Assembly: GCA_963978905.1 (NCBI GenBank)
Contig: OZ022259.1
Coordinates: 25,146,068 to 25,210,067, forward strand
Source: Trichostrongylus colubriformis
Lineage: Eukaryota > Nematoda > Chromadorea > Rhabditida > Trichostrongylidae
Direction of reading: 5' to 3'
DNA length: 64,000 bases
Numbering within the stretch: position 1 is the first letter of the stretch; each line of letters starts with the position of its first letter. The notes under the pieces were generated by a model. That model was not told the origin of the DNA, searched no databases, and was given only the letters and a program-made list of their open reading frames with translations. Made by a program: the position numbers and the translations under genes. Below, in pieces: positions 1-11,345 of this stretch.

Positions 1-879
1 AGATAGACTGGGTTAGGACTTGGTGAATACTGTCATGACTATCATCGTTATAAACTCCATAACTTTTAATATCATCGGCATAATATATGTAATAACAACA
101 CGCAGAAATATAGCTGAAGCGACTGACTTAAATGACCTGCTGGAAGTGAAACTAAATGAATTTTTTCATAAAAATTATAACATAAAATATAAAGTAAAAA
201 TAAGTAGTAATAGTTATAAAAATTGCAGCGAAAATTTTTAAGGTGTCAAATTGCCGCTGATTCCTTGGGAAATCGTTTGAATCAACGCTGCATCGATTTT
301 TTTGTCAAGGCGATCTTCTGTAAAAGACTAGGTTTTATGAACTTATATAGTAGAACAACAATGGTGCATTGAAGTGCTGTTTCTCGGATATTCTCTTGCT
401 TTCCTTTGAAGATCGTAAAGTCCCACCACTTGTCATGGCCTGTAGCATGCACCTCCAGTTGATGTGTCTGCCCTGGACTACCGTACCTAATGCCTTCATG
501 AATTTCTTGAGTTCGGGCGCATGCGGTATGTAGTGCTGGTTTCGATTCATCGTGAGTGTGATATGCATGAAGCTTGAGTGTCTGAATCGCGTGTCAAACG
601 GCTTTTACTGAAATCGGAAACTCGTCCATCTCTCGTACGAGTGTGTCCACTTATTCGACTCTTGTCACCGTGGGTGTCAGCTGGATGTTGTTGATGGTGA
701 TCGCCCAGAATGAATGCTTTCCTTCAATCTTGCTTTTTCTCGAGCTCCACCACTAACTTAACCGTTTTCAGCCGCACGTCACACAAAAAAAAGATATTCT
801 AGGATTCGTAGAATACGGTAGTGCGCAGCACTTCTTAACTTTCCATGGATTATCATTAATTATAACTTCCATGGGCCGA
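1..879. other. No supported gene; AT-rich left edge
   Basis: I see no gene I can support here. On the minus strand two frames between about 335 and 790 stay open for tens of codons, with a possible splice acceptor (ATTTCAG) near 607, but the frames are broken by stops and resemble no family I recognise. At most this is a decayed coding fragment. Confidence 0.4.
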
Positions 880-1123
880 GGTGGTGAAGTGACCAGGTGG
901 CGCTCAATCCCACTCTCATGGTACGGGATCGAACCTCGCATCAACGCTCGCAAGGACCAATCAAGCCTTCCATCCTTTCGGGGTTGGTGAATTGGTATCA
1001 GACTAGTCTGGGAGGATAAAAGCACAGACTTGCACATCGGCAGGCTCCCTCAAGTTATTGTATGGGCCAAATCGCATTCACCTGCCACCACGATCCTTAA
1101 TGGAACTAGAATGCGCGGCGCAT
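880..1123 (-). repeat. SINE-like dispersed repeat, copy 1
   Basis: Read on the minus strand, this copy contains GGTTCGATCCC (complement of 926-936), a perfect match to the Pol III box B of tRNA genes, next to a conserved stretch reading ACCATGAGAGTGGGA. The same arrangement recurs at 11089-11345 (plus) and 15508-15764 (minus), and all three copies share a GATGCGCC/GCGCATTC end. This pattern suggests a tRNA-derived SINE. The box A side (GGCTTGATTGG) is weak, so Pol III origin is an inference. Confidence 0.55.
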
Positions 1124-2292
1124 ACGTGCGCACCGACACGGAAATGACCCCGCAGAAGGAACAAACGCCGAGAACTTTGTCCTTTCACTTTTATCACTTC
1201 CACTAACATTCTATAAAAGACGAAGGTAAAGTAAAAGTAGGGTGTGGTTTTCATGCCGCAGGCATGGTGCCAGAATCAAGCCACAGATGAATTCTTAGCG
1301 CCAGAATTGTGTGGGAGGTTGGGAAGGAGCACTACCTTCATCACCGACTACGGCCCTTCCCTTACCTTATAGTATTTGTATAAACCAGAAATGCATTCAA
1401 ATGTCAACTCAGCTTTTAAAGAGAACTAGGAGCACCCGTGGAGCAACTAGGGACTGATTGAGACTGAGCGACCCTGTTCATTTGTTTTCCAGTGGTTTAC
1501 TGTAACCAAATGCCGTAATGGTGTCGGCGAGCAATGCAGCGGGATAGTAGTCGAACTAGACGAAAACACAACTGACATGATTTTTATTAGTTCGCGAAGC
1601 CTTCGTGAATATTCGCTCCCATTCGGGCTTTAGAAAGCGCCTCTAATCAGGGTGTGGCCCCGAGAGCCCTGGAGGTGGACTATAAGGCTTGCTGCATAAG
1701 AGCTTCGTGTGTTTCGCTTTTCATTCAAAAACTTTCGTTTTTTTTTCACAGCCGTCAGAAAAGAATTGAACCTTTGTTGATGGTCCAGTTTGTGGCCGTT
1801 GGTTTAGATAGAAGCCGTCGTGTTAAGTGCGCAGAACTCCTCGCAGATCAGGGTTTTGAACAGATTCTTTCTGTAGATTGTGAGGAGCTCTATAGTTATT
1901 CCTTTGGAATTTAGGTGCTGGCTTGGAGGGTATGGAGCGAAGAGAGTACTGAGGAGCTGCTAGCTTAGTTAGTCAAAGTTCCATTCCTTTCCACTTGAAT
2001 TTCCTGAGAATCCTATTATCTTGGGTTGGCTCGTCACTTTACTCACTTCGTTACACGTTTTCGCACTTTTCAGTTTTTATCGCCGGGAGATTTATTCCAA
2101 AAATTATTCGCTTGCTAGAAAAAAACGAGTAATCATGTTGAGATGGTTAAATTAAGCTCGGCACCTTTTTACATTTCGTATCTGACTGTACAAAAATGGG
2201 AAATGGCTTGTTCTCTCGGGTCACTTGGAAAGTTTCGACCAGTTTTCGCATTTTTTTACCTTATAAAATCATAATTAGGTCCATATGTGCAG
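1124..2292. other. No supported gene
   Basis: The stretch has two plausible splice acceptors (TTGTTTTCCAG ending at 1493 and a T-rich run ending TTTCACAG at 1751), each followed by a short open frame, but I could not join these frames in phase to each other or to the candidate exon at 2293. No repeat family was recognised. Confidence 0.3.
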
Positions 2293-2418
2293 CATCTAGG
2301 GCCAAAACATGAACACCATTCGATTTGCTGCACTCTTGACATCAGTGAAAATCGACCACTAATCACTCTGCTCCCTGAATACTGTGCTATTGAAAAAGCT
2401 ATCCAGATTTTTGGAAAG
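2293..2418 (+). CDS. Candidate internal exon of an unidentified gene
   Basis: The stretch follows an acceptor-like TGTGCAG and precedes a donor-like AAG|GTAGGA. Between them the frame stays open for exactly 42 codons, phase 0 at both ends. The peptide begins HLGPKHEHHSICCTLDI and ends EYCAIEKAIQIFGK. It has a normal amino-acid mix, but I do not recognise a family. Read past the donor, the frame stops within eight codons, as expected for a spliced exon. Length alone is not significant, so this rests on the splice sites and composition. If real, the next in-phase exon could be at 3018. Confidence 0.25.
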
Positions 2419-3017
2419 GTAGGATTCAGCTGGCGCTAGATCTGACATGTATGACGGACAAGTGGAAAGCGATCTGTGAAAAATGCGTTTGCCCATGGCT
2501 GCTCCAAGGGGTACCGTAGCCCCCATTTGAACTTTGGCGAATCAAAACTCTCTATGGTGGTCAGTCACATCTGTGTTGGGAAGAGTAATACTTTCAGATA
2601 TCCCCCGCGAATATGGGCGCTCATCGCTTTCTTTTTTGATTCAAGCTCTGAAATCAATTGGAAATTCGAGCACCCCCTCCCTCATTCTCATTTTTGGCAT
2701 AACGTTCATTATTTCGTTGCGTTCAGACCCAACTCGAACTTGGGATTCGATATCGATTCATTTCTACAGACTTTGTGATGAACGAAACCGAAATCCCGAT
2801 ATCCACCCTTCAAGGAAAGCTGAAAAACAAACGGGGGTGAGAAGCTGCTGCCGCCGCGCTCTCGCAGCAGTCGGTATTTGACTACGGATAACTCGTGTGC
2901 CTCTCCATTACTGATATCATCCGGCCCTGCCGCGGCTTTTCTGAATCCGTTGGAGCTCTGTGAAGAGATTGGGTTTCATCTATAGGTCCATTAAGGCGGA
3001 TCTCACTTACTCTCCAG

Positions 3018-3186
3018 TTACCCTCTCGTGTGACTCGGCCAGCATCATCCTCTACCGGCCGGATTTCAGACCCCTCAAATTCGCAAAAGTTCTCTGACTG
3101 GCTGGATCGACAAAAACTCAGCTCCTGGCGAATCGATAAGTTCTACTCCGAATCGGGAGGAAATGAATTCCCTTTGATACCACTAT
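3018..3186 (+). CDS. Candidate exon, partner of the one at 2293
   Basis: An acceptor (TTACTCTCCAG) is followed by an open frame in phase 0, matching the phase left by the candidate exon at 2293-2418. The peptide starts LPSRVTRPASSSTGR and is Ser-rich, then charged with Trp residues (SDWLDRQKLSSWRIDKF). No clean donor is visible before a small MITE begins at 3189, so the 3' end may have been disrupted by that insertion. The function is unknown and this could easily be a chance open frame. Confidence 0.2.
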
Positions 3187-3188
3187 TA

Positions 3189-3283
3189 TTAGGTTGGCGC
3201 ATAATGTGCAGCTTTACACTTTTTGCTAGATTTTATTGTTTTTGCTAAATAAAAATGTTGAAATTAATTATACACCAACCCAA
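3189..3283. mobile_element. Short mariner-derived MITE, 95 bp
   Basis: The left end reads TTAGGTTGGCGCATAAT directly after a TA. The right end reads ATTATACACCAACCCAA, an imperfect reverse complement. TTAGGTTGG is the start typical of nematode mariner terminal repeats and is shared with the elements at 14631 and 52409. There is no coding capacity, so this is a non-autonomous miniature. The right-hand TA is mutated to TG. Confidence 0.6.
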
Positions 3284-3339
3284 TGATTTTCAAGGGCACC
3301 TATGTTAATCGAATGATTTATGACAAGACCTTCTTTCAG

Positions 3340-3725
3340 AGGAATCGTCAACGAAAAAATTGGTTTCTTCTTATCCTCATTTGTGTTGTATTTGCCTAAT
3401 AAGGGCCGCATGCAAACCAAATTCTCGTCCGGGTGGGAGGGTCCTCTAAGTAAAATCCCCCTCCCGTCGTCCGCCGCGGTTGGGAGCGAAGAGTGCAACT
3501 GTTTACGTAACTTTCTGTTCCCACAATGCGTATCCGAACCCGGCGTACGACGGGGTGGGCACTTGCTCGGAGGCCCCGCCCACCCGACCAATTTTGTGGT
3601 GCTGTATCTTAGCCGAATTCGCATTTTTTCGCGTGAAACTTTGCATGCGGCCCACATTAGACAAATACAACATGAATATATGGGCATAGAAGCTCATTTT
3701 TTACGTAAACAATTTCTTTGAAGAT
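3340..3725. mobile_element. Palindromic MITE, family D copy 1
   Basis: Both arms carry the block TTGTATTTGCCTAAT..GGGCCGCATGC as inverted copies (left about 3389-3415, right about 3640-3675), and the GC-rich middle contains GGTGGGAGG/GGCGGGG-type stretches in inverted orientation. A close copy is at 29679-30103 and a diverged one at 20270-20712. It has no coding potential. Long, nearly full-length inverted symmetry without a transposase points to a MITE or foldback element. The exact ends are uncertain by a few bases. Confidence 0.65.
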
Positions 3726-4167
3726 TACTCGTCGAAATTATTTTGCGCCTCATGGGTTCTTTGTGTTCCCATAAGCCATGTATTTGCCCCGCCGAATTGT
3801 GAGTAGCTCACTTCTGCTGCTTTTCTGACGTGGACTTTGCCTGTTATCCAAATCGCAAGAGAGTGTGGTACAGTGTGCGTTAGGACTGTCCATCTAGCTC
3901 AGGTCACCCTAGAAAAGGACTTCCAAGCGCTCGGCTGATTCACAATGGAGCCACTAAGGCACTTGACGGAGTCGTATGTTGCGTGACGCGGCGGCAGTTG
4001 GACGGTTGTGTACCGTTACGTCAAAACTCGCGGCCACCAGGGTGGCGCGGCGAGTGCGAGTTGCTCCATCGCGTGCGATTGCGCACACGCCCTTCAAGAT
4101 GTACGCAGAAAACTGTGAAGCAGCTACTTCACTGAGATACTCTATGTTACCAGATCATGACTTTCCG

Positions 4168-4245
4168 AGCGGAACTTCGTACATACTCCTGCAAGTCGTA
4201 CTGATGGCGTGGCGAGTGCGACGCCGCACGACGATTTTCAGACGT
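4168..4245 (+). repeat. Dispersed repeat I, copy 1
   Basis: The copy shares the order GAGCGGAA..TC..., GTACTGATGGCG and GAGTGCGACGCCGC with 5228-5305 and 48733-48802. Similarity is strongest in GTGCGACGCCGC. The nature of the repeat is unknown. Confidence 0.5.
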
Positions 4246-5227
4246 AACAGTACTACTCCAGTTTGACAATCCTGTTGCACACGCAGTGCACCACCGCTGG
4301 CAGGATGTAGGGTCGAAATGGGTGCCTGCCTCACCGCAGTCAAAGCCGCCAAGCAAGACAGCAGCGTATTGCCGTTGTAGATGTGAAGTGAATGAATGTC
4401 ACAACAGGCTCCAATTTCTGTATTAGCCCATATCCCCGCTACAGCCATAGACTGCCTTTCTTATGCCTTTTGAGGTGAGACTTGGGGTAGGGGGCTGTGA
4501 AGCCACACGTGAACCATCCACTCTCAGATTCTTTACTCCCTAATCTCTCGTAAAATGCATGCCACCGCATTCACAATCAATGTACACCCGGAGTCGAAAA
4601 ATCCTCGACATGGGGTCGTATTTGACGGGTGAGATAGGGTGAGGGTTGTGATTGCAAAGGTCAGCAATAGTCCCTGGTTGGATGTTAGGCTGAACGTGCC
4701 GTCAGCTGACACGGTTATGACCACTCCTCCACACTTCACCTTCAGTGGCTTGCTTTGTTTATGGCGAGATTCAATCAGCCCAATAAAGCCGAATTTCGTT
4801 GCATTGGCTTGAAACGCTCCTCTCCCCACATCCACATTATTTCGGATGTCTATCGACAAGATTTCGCAACGTGGCAAGTCAGGAGTGCAGCATGTCCTTG
4901 GGTCCCGGAGCGATTAACTTGTCCTAACCCTTTTGCAACGCAGACTTCGCCACCCACAACGAGGGTGTGTAGCACTATGTAAAATTTTCGCGCGGCTGCT
5001 CGCGGCGGACTTCTTCGCATGTGTTTGTGTACTTTGCGTAAACTGCCTTTGAAGTTTGATGCTCAAATTAATAATTTCTTGATTAGGATTTATCATGCAA
5101 TGCTATTGTTTCTTTTACCTTCTATGTTACTATTTTGTCTTTTTAGGGCACAAAAGTTATTGTTTTTAGATAATGATGAGATAAACAGCTATTTCCTGGG
5201 GGACCTCCATGGAACAAGCCCGTTGCA

Positions 5228-5305
5228 TGCTGAGCGGAAGTCCAACTGGCCGCGGCAAGATGTGCTGATGGTGCCGCTAGTGCGACGCCGCAAAGCGAAA
5301 ATTTG
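5228..5305 (+). repeat. Dispersed repeat I, copy 2
   Basis: The sequence GAGCGGAAGTCCAA is followed by GTGCTGATGGTGCCGC and GTGCGACGCCGCAAAGCG. The 48.7-kb copy matches it over the whole 70-80 bases. It has no open frame or terminal repeat of its own. Confidence 0.5.
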
Positions 5306-5864
5306 GCATAAGGCTTCACCCCCCACCCTCTCGATATCAGCGATCATACTCCCATGATGGTCGCGGAGTCTATGTTGCAGATGCGTTGCGATCGTGTCAA
5401 GTATAAATCTTGGAAGTAATAGGCTGCGATTTTGGCTACGGCATAGTCAGGTTTTCCATTGTTTACCCTTAGGAAATATCTCATACGCACTTCATGTGAA
5501 AAGATCGCCCGGCAGTTTTTCATGGACAACTTGAGATTTCCAATGCATTTCTGAAAGGAACTATTAATAATGCCCGGAGAGGTCCGCCGGTTGAAGTCTA
5601 TGTAGGTATCCAGGTGACAAACGACTGAAGATGAGCCAACACTTCAGTCGGGTATCCGTGGTCACAGCCCGGTGGTTGCTTTAATACTCAATATAGGGTG
5701 CTCTTACAAATCTCTTATTTTTTATTGCTTACAGCGTTTTTTTGCTTTTCAGCTTCAACTTGGGTCGGTCCTTTTCGGAGTAAGCCATGCACATTCCTTT
5801 TGTTCAAAGTCAAGAATGGGTAGGATATGATATTGGGTTGAGGAATAAGTCCCCGCCGTTTTTA

Positions 5865-7154
5865 AATCCCGTTTTTCCCATTGTTTCCTTCATCTTTTGA
5901 CAAAGCTTATATATGTATTCGATAGAGCTTTTTCCGCTCTATAGAACGCTACTATCTGTTTTTTGATTCCTTCGACTACCTGATATTTACGAGCTTTGGA
6001 AATGAAGTAAGCTGAAGGCAAAAAAAATTGGCACTTGCGCACCTCGTCTTTCTCGTCTGCCATTGAGACCCAAGAATGTATGTGTATATGTTTCGATAGA
6101 GCTTTTTCAGCTCTACAGAATGGTACCACTTTCTACTTAAATCGCTCAACCTTTTGCTGTTTTTAAAACTCACAAATGCAGTACTCGCAAAAGCCTTTTT
6201 CTCGCCTACCATCAAGACTGGAGAGGATGTGCATATACGCATTCGATAGAGCTTTTTTCGCTCTACAAGGTGATACCACTCCTCTTTTGTATCCTCTCAT
6301 ATTTTAGCATGTAGGAATAAGTTTCCACGTGTTTTTCAATTCAAAATTGCGTAATGAAAACGAATTTTTTCAGCAGAGTGTCTTGTATCGTTCGATAGAG
6401 CTTCTTCGCTCTACAGGAGGGTGTCTACGGTTTTTATTCGAATTAAATTTGTCCTTTTTTAGATGATTCAAAGTCGACGAAATTGAGCATTTTCGACCCT
6501 ATGCGACAAAAATGCTCGATTTCGTCGACTTTCAAACGATCTAAGAAGTGAAAAGAATTCATTCGGACAGAAACCGTAAACAATATCTTGTAGGGCGGAA
6601 AGAGCTCTATCGAGTGACACAAAAAACTCCGCAAAAAAATTCACTTTCATTATGCAATATTGAATTGAAAAACAGGTGGAAACTTATTTCTACATGCCAA
6701 AATTTGAGAGGATACGAAAGAATAGTGGTATCATCTTGTAGAGCAAGAAGAGCTCTATCGAATACATATCTGGATATTTTCTTGGATCTTGATGGTAGGT
6801 GAGGGAGAGAAGATAACGAATGAGCAGACTTTTGCGGTACTGCGTTTGTGAGTTTTAAAAACAGCAAAAGGTTGAGCGATTTGAATAGAAATTGGTACCA
6901 TCCTGTAGAACTAAGAAAACTCTATCGAAAGCATCTACACATACAATTTTTAATCTCGATGGCAGAAGAGAAAGATGAGGTGTGCAAGTGCCAGTTTTTT
7001 GCCTTCGGCTTACTTCATTTCCAGAGCTCGTAAATATCAGGTAGTCGAAGGAATCAAAAAACAGATAGTAGCTTTTTGTAGAGCAGAAAAAGCTCTATCG
7101 AATTCATATATGAGCTTTGTCAAAAGATAGAGGGAACAATGTGAAAACGGGATT
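5865..7154. mobile_element. Foldback element, 1.29-kb inverted repeat with eight internal hairpin motifs
   Basis: The left arm (from AATCCCGTTTTT at 5865) and right arm (to AAAACGGGATT at 7154) are inverted copies about 640 bases long. They meet at a centre near 6500, where AAGTCGACGAAATTGAGCAT faces its inverse. Matching blocks include CCTGATATTTACGAGCT at 5980 and its complement near 7025. Each arm is itself made of degenerate units of about 150 bases, each containing TTCGATAGAGC..TTTT..GCTCTA, itself a short stem. These motifs lie near 5918, 6091, 6242 and 6391, with their complements near 6592, 6735, 6903 and 7075. No transposase frame is visible. This fits a foldback-type non-autonomous element. 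Transcription of it would give long double-stranded RNA, which is inference. Confidence 0.85.
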
Positions 7155-7707
7155 AACCCAATAGGTTATTTGTGTACGTAATTCGTACTTAATAAAGGAT
7201 CGCGGTACCGGCTTCCTGTGGGAATGATCGAACTCGAGTCTGAGCGTAGCTGCTCTATGACTCGCTCCACACCACTGCACTTACCTAATATCTCTTCTTG
7301 ATGTGCAACGGTAAAGTAAGAGGAAAAAACCTAAAAATGAAAAGTTTGTATTAAATTTTGAACTTCACAAATCTTTTTAAAAAACAGGCGTCAGTCCTTC
7401 TGTCCAGTTTGTTAGTATTCATCATTCTTTTCTTATCCTTTATTTCAGGCGCGTCCACCCGGCGCATACATATAAGTATATGGTTGAATTTTCTTTTTTT
7501 TTTGATAACTTTTTAATTATCTGTTCTCTCGTGCGGAGTTTCTTCAGCTGATTTCCTAGTTTTCCGTCAGAACCGTCAGAACCGGTAGACAAATGAGGCA
7601 TTTGGTGTTATTGTGGACAACATCTAGAAACTTCCGCCACGTTAGGCCTTTGAGAAAGACGATCTGGTCGAAGCGTTAGGTCGTCAATAAAAACCACCTA
7701 GCTGTCT
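7155..7707. other. No gene seen
   Basis: The minus strand of about 7200-7275 contains GAGTTCGATCATTCC, a box B-like piece of a tRNA-like repeat. The rest is AT-rich with no structure I recognise. Confidence 0.35.
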
Positions 7708-7878
7708 CCGCGTTCATACTCTGCTGTGCCGGCGGCAGGGCAAGGCTGCATGTCCCTGCGTCTACGCCTATCCCACTCTTCCTCGCTGCCCACGTCGTGT
7801 CTACACCTCCTCCGTGCCACTCTGCCTCGCTGTTTGTGAAAGCAGCCATGCCCTGCCGGCGGTGAGTATGAATGCGGT
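7708..7878. mobile_element. Palindromic MITE, family A copy 1
   Basis: The ends are CCGCGTTCATACT and GAGTATGAATGCGG, an inverted pair. The GC-rich interior reads CCGGCGGCAGGG..GCCTATCCCACTCTTCCTCGC and mirrors itself. Four other copies lie at 55641, 58800, 62064 and 62781. There is no coding sequence. Confidence 0.75.
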
Positions 7879-8675
7879 CTAAAGATCATATTAAAAACTA
7901 TGTAATATTGATCAGGATGAGCTTGAAAGATCCGAAAACCTATTCTTTTCAAAGTAGACAAGGTAGCGGAGGCGTGTCCTATGAAGTTTTTGCGCGTGTT
8001 TGAACCCGCGCTGGTGCTTCAAATCTTGCATTTCATGCGCGTTTCTTCTGTGATACAGCGGTGGGTGGGTTTTTAACAATGTCTTCTGGTATGCTCCTCA
8101 TTTTTCAGTCTTAATACTTTTCGGTAGCAACTAGGGAGGGGAACGAAGCGTACGCGCGCCGCTCGAATTTTCAGTGGTTTCTTTCCTTCTTCAGTACTGG
8201 ATCTCTCTTTTTATTTTGATTTTCAGTCAGGACATAGACATCCTTTGAAGGAAAAACGATGTATCTGCTAGTATTTTTTGAAAATCAGTGGCTGATGCAA
8301 TCTTGATCACTCCTTTATGTTTATGTTGTAAATGAAGCCGGAGTTGCTTCCCAATCGGAAGTTTGATTGATACTGATTGAGCATTGCAGAAAAACTACTT
8401 CTCGGAAAACATGCAAAAAAAAGAAGAGAAGAAAGAAGAGCCAGGATGTGTGTGAGACGAGAGGGATTTGAAAATGGCATTCGTAATTCATGAAATGGCC
8501 TTTGAAAGGCTCCTATTTTACGACTTTTTGGATGGAGATAAGGCGTTAATTCAAAATTTTCACTTACCAGCTCCAAAAATGATTGCGTCTTAATCAATGG
8601 AATTAAAAACATAAAAGTAGTGGTTGGCTGATCATCGAGTCGGACCGTCTTATGTGCGATCATGAATAGAAGACG
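7879..8675. other. No supported gene
   Basis: A minus-strand open frame of 129 codons spans 8307-8696. Its composition is hydrophobic with no recognisable domain and no convincing splice or start context, so I treat it as chance. Confidence 0.35.
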
Positions 8676-8761
8676 TAGTGCATGGCGCAACCGCAAAAGG
8701 CGCTGAGCACTTGCACGCTTGTCTCAATGTTCAGGAGTTTGAATCCCGTTGGATCCTAGCC
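8676..8761 (+). repeat. tRNA-like SINE head (type II tRNA shape)
   Basis: The sequence TGGCGCAACCGCAAAAGGCGCT resembles a tRNA box A and D arm, and AGGAGTTTGAATCCC about 45 bases later resembles a box B. The longer spacing fits a Leu/Ser-type tRNA with a variable arm. The copy is not a functional tRNA: the acceptor stem does not pair. Similar heads (GTGGCGCAATCG at about 20065, ATGGCGCAACC at about 25905) suggest a dispersed SINE family. Confidence 0.45.
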
Positions 8762-11088
8762 ATTGCTGTAGCAGTGCTATTCATTTGGCATAGGGTTTTC
8801 TCCTTGGCTTTTATCAGTGTACACTGAAGTTTTGGTGTTGTTTAGTGTTTTCTTCAAAATTTGAAGGAGCCCATTAAATGGAATCAGTAAAATTCCACAT
8901 CTGACTGCATAGAAGATAATTGTTCGGTTCCTTCGTAATGTTTTTGTGGAGTACTCATAAATGAGGAGTTTTCCTCAAAATATTGATTTATGAATAGTTT
9001 TACTCAAAATAATCTCCTTCTATCGTTGCCGTCCTCGTGAAAATCTTTCAATTTTTTTCGCAGGTCTCTCTGAGGACATCGTTGCTCATTTGGGAACCCT
9101 CGATGAGTTTGGATAGAATGCTTTTATTCTTCAAATCCTGAGATCCTACTTCTAAGCGTAATTTCCATGTGGGTAAGATTATAGGGAGGGTGCCTGAAAA
9201 AAAACTTTCGCATCCTTCAGAGATTTCACGGGGGGTATGTACTGAGCGCAATGTACCCATTTTTTCCTCGTCCCTTCCGGCATCATCGTTTTTTCCGCGG
9301 CTGCCGCAGATTTTCTTTTGCCAGCTTCTTACGGACAGCGCTGCGTGTGCACACGGGGGATGATTTAGCCGCGTTGGCCGTCGGCCGGGCCCGTTACACA
9401 TTTTGTGAACTGACCACTCAACTCGGGTACTTTTCGGTTTAAACTCCCCTTCACACTCGCACGTCATTCCATCCATTGACCGGCCGTCGTCCAGCTGAAA
9501 CTAGCCGGCGTCCATTTGCACTATTCGCACACTTACCACAGCGGTCCCTCTTCTGATCTTGACGCGGTTCCTATCTGGTCCTGGTCCTGATCCTTTGGTC
9601 CGATGTGTGCTGCGGATTTCTGATACCTTCGCCGATCCCTCTCAAATTATGCTCATTTTCATATGTGTGTGTTTGTTGGTTATCGGTTTCCAGCCAGCCA
9701 ACTAACTAACCAACCAACCAACCAACGTCTCCGGTTTTTCGTGCAGTCCAGATGTTCCTGCCATCCCCAGATGCACAGTGATGTTCTTTCAAACCTGCAC
9801 CCAACTTGTATTTTTCAAGAAACACACACGTGTCCAAGAGGCAACTTGAACAAGCGAACATTCACATACGCAGCTAATCCTCGCATTGACTCAGATCCTA
9901 GGGTTCCCCCGGCCGGAAGCAGGCCACAGGGCAGCTCCTTCCTTTGGATCCCGTTCTGGGCTGCTATTTAGCAAACGTTATTCACCGAACGTTTACGCTT
10001 GATATCCGTCTATATTCATCTACTATCATCAAATGAATTCAAACTTAAGAAAAGGAATTTCATTTTTTCGCCTGATATGCGGAGGTCTCAGGTTATAGGA
10101 GAGACCGATCATTTCAGATAATGCATTATGTCGCTGCATATCAGGTTTTTTTTGCATTCACTATTCATCATGAAGAAAAGGACAGGAACAAACTGTGGTC
10201 AAAGGAATCGTCCATGGAAATTTAAGTTTTTGTGTTGATCACATATTTATGCATTACTAGAGGTCGCATGCCAAGTCTCACGTGTATAGTATAAGAATAG
10301 TGACGGGATAGATAGAGATAGTGACGGACGACGGGATGAGGGGTCCGAGTAGGTTTGGACGCTTGGGAGCTGTGGGGCAAAGGAGCAACAGCCACGTGGT
10401 TAGAGACGCAGAGCGAGAAACAACTCAACATTTGGCGCGAAAATTTGAACTGCGCTCAGGCTGCTGACGGCTGTTCAGATGCTGTGGCGGGAATACAGAT
10501 GAGTTGCTTTTCATTTACTTTTTCGATTTCTGCTCTGGAATGAAGTAAATTTCTCGATTCTTCTAGTTCTGTTCATGTACTGTATGTGGTAGAACGAGTT
10601 TAAAGAGAATTATTCATGAAGTTTTTGTAGATGATTTCTTTGATACAGAAATCCCTCGAGAGTCGGGCTATTCTCAGTGAAACAGTATCGTATAGCTAGG
10701 CATCACCTCATGAGCTGCGGTCTTATAATCCGTTGAGGAAGCTTTACCTCACCTCGTGTGCCATTCATTGAGTTCTGCGAGGCTTCACCTGGGTAATCTA
10801 ACCGTCACTGAGGGCTTCGCTTTATCGAACTCTAGGTCTTCTCGGCCGATTCGTTAGCTTTTACCCACTTTGCTGGACGTGATGGGTTTCTTCTTATGGG
10901 AGTGTTCTTCTTCTTATAAGTGTCAATAATATAAGTCGTCACTTGGCATAAAATAAAATGAAGTCTTTTATTGACTGATGCGCTTTTCACAGTATGTGCC
11001 ATCCACTAGGTTCATATTCATAATCGTAGATTCAATGAATGCATATGAAGGATAAAGGATAATTTTTTGGTGCCAGTTAATCCCTTCT
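8762..11088. other. Unique-looking stretch, no supported gene
   Basis: The stretch between about 9060 and 9970 is GC-richer, with no repeat hits and a (CCAA)n array at 9691-9726. Open frames on both strands here overlap one another and have no splice context. At 10196-10285 there is a partial copy of the family D left end (GGAATCGTCCATGGAAA). The rest is featureless. Confidence 0.4.
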
Positions 11089-11345
11089 GTAAGATGCGCC
11101 GCGCATTCCAATTCCATTCAGAATCGTGGTGGCAAGTGAATGCGATGCTTATACAATGGCTTACGGGGACCATCCGATATGTAAGTCAAAGCATCATCCT
11201 TCCAGACGAGTTGGCTGCCGATTCTCGTGCGTCAGAGGGATGGAGAGCCTGACTGGCCTGGGCGGGCGTTGATGCGAGATTTGATCCCCGCACTATGAGA
11301 GTGGGAGTGCTCGTCACCTGTCACTACACCACCTCCGTCCACTAT
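11089..11345 (+). repeat. SINE-like dispersed repeat, copy 2
   Basis: The copy runs from AAGATGCGCCGCGCATTCC to a tail near CACCACCTCCGTCC. It contains the box A-like GAGCCTGACTGGCC and the box B-like GATTTGATCCCCGC about 30 bases apart, followed by ATGAGAGTGGGAGTGC. Copies 1 and 3 are in the opposite orientation. Confidence 0.55.

Larger units (their letters stand above)
3726..5864. other. GC-rich repeat-bearing stretch, no supported gene
   Basis: The stretch holds two copies of dispersed repeat I (4168-4245 and 5228-5305). Two long open frames lie on the minus strand. One spans about 4533-4913 and has an internal donor-like AAG|GTGAAG. The other spans 5344-5624 and follows an acceptor-like CATCTTCAG. 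Both look protein-like, but neither matches a family I know, and open frames of this length are expected by chance in 64 kb. A tract at about 4595-4645 is shared with about 57489-57535. Confidence 0.4.

Noticed and set aside
4533..4913. Minus-strand frame of about 126 codons with a protein-like composition
   Set aside because: No family recognised. Open frames of this length are expected by chance, and part of it is shared with a repeat-like tract at about 57490.
5344..5624. Minus-strand frame after a CATCTTCAG acceptor, peptide including FNRRTSPGIINSS
   Set aside because: The nearest plausible upstream exon (about 5730-5790) is out of phase, and no homologue is recognised.
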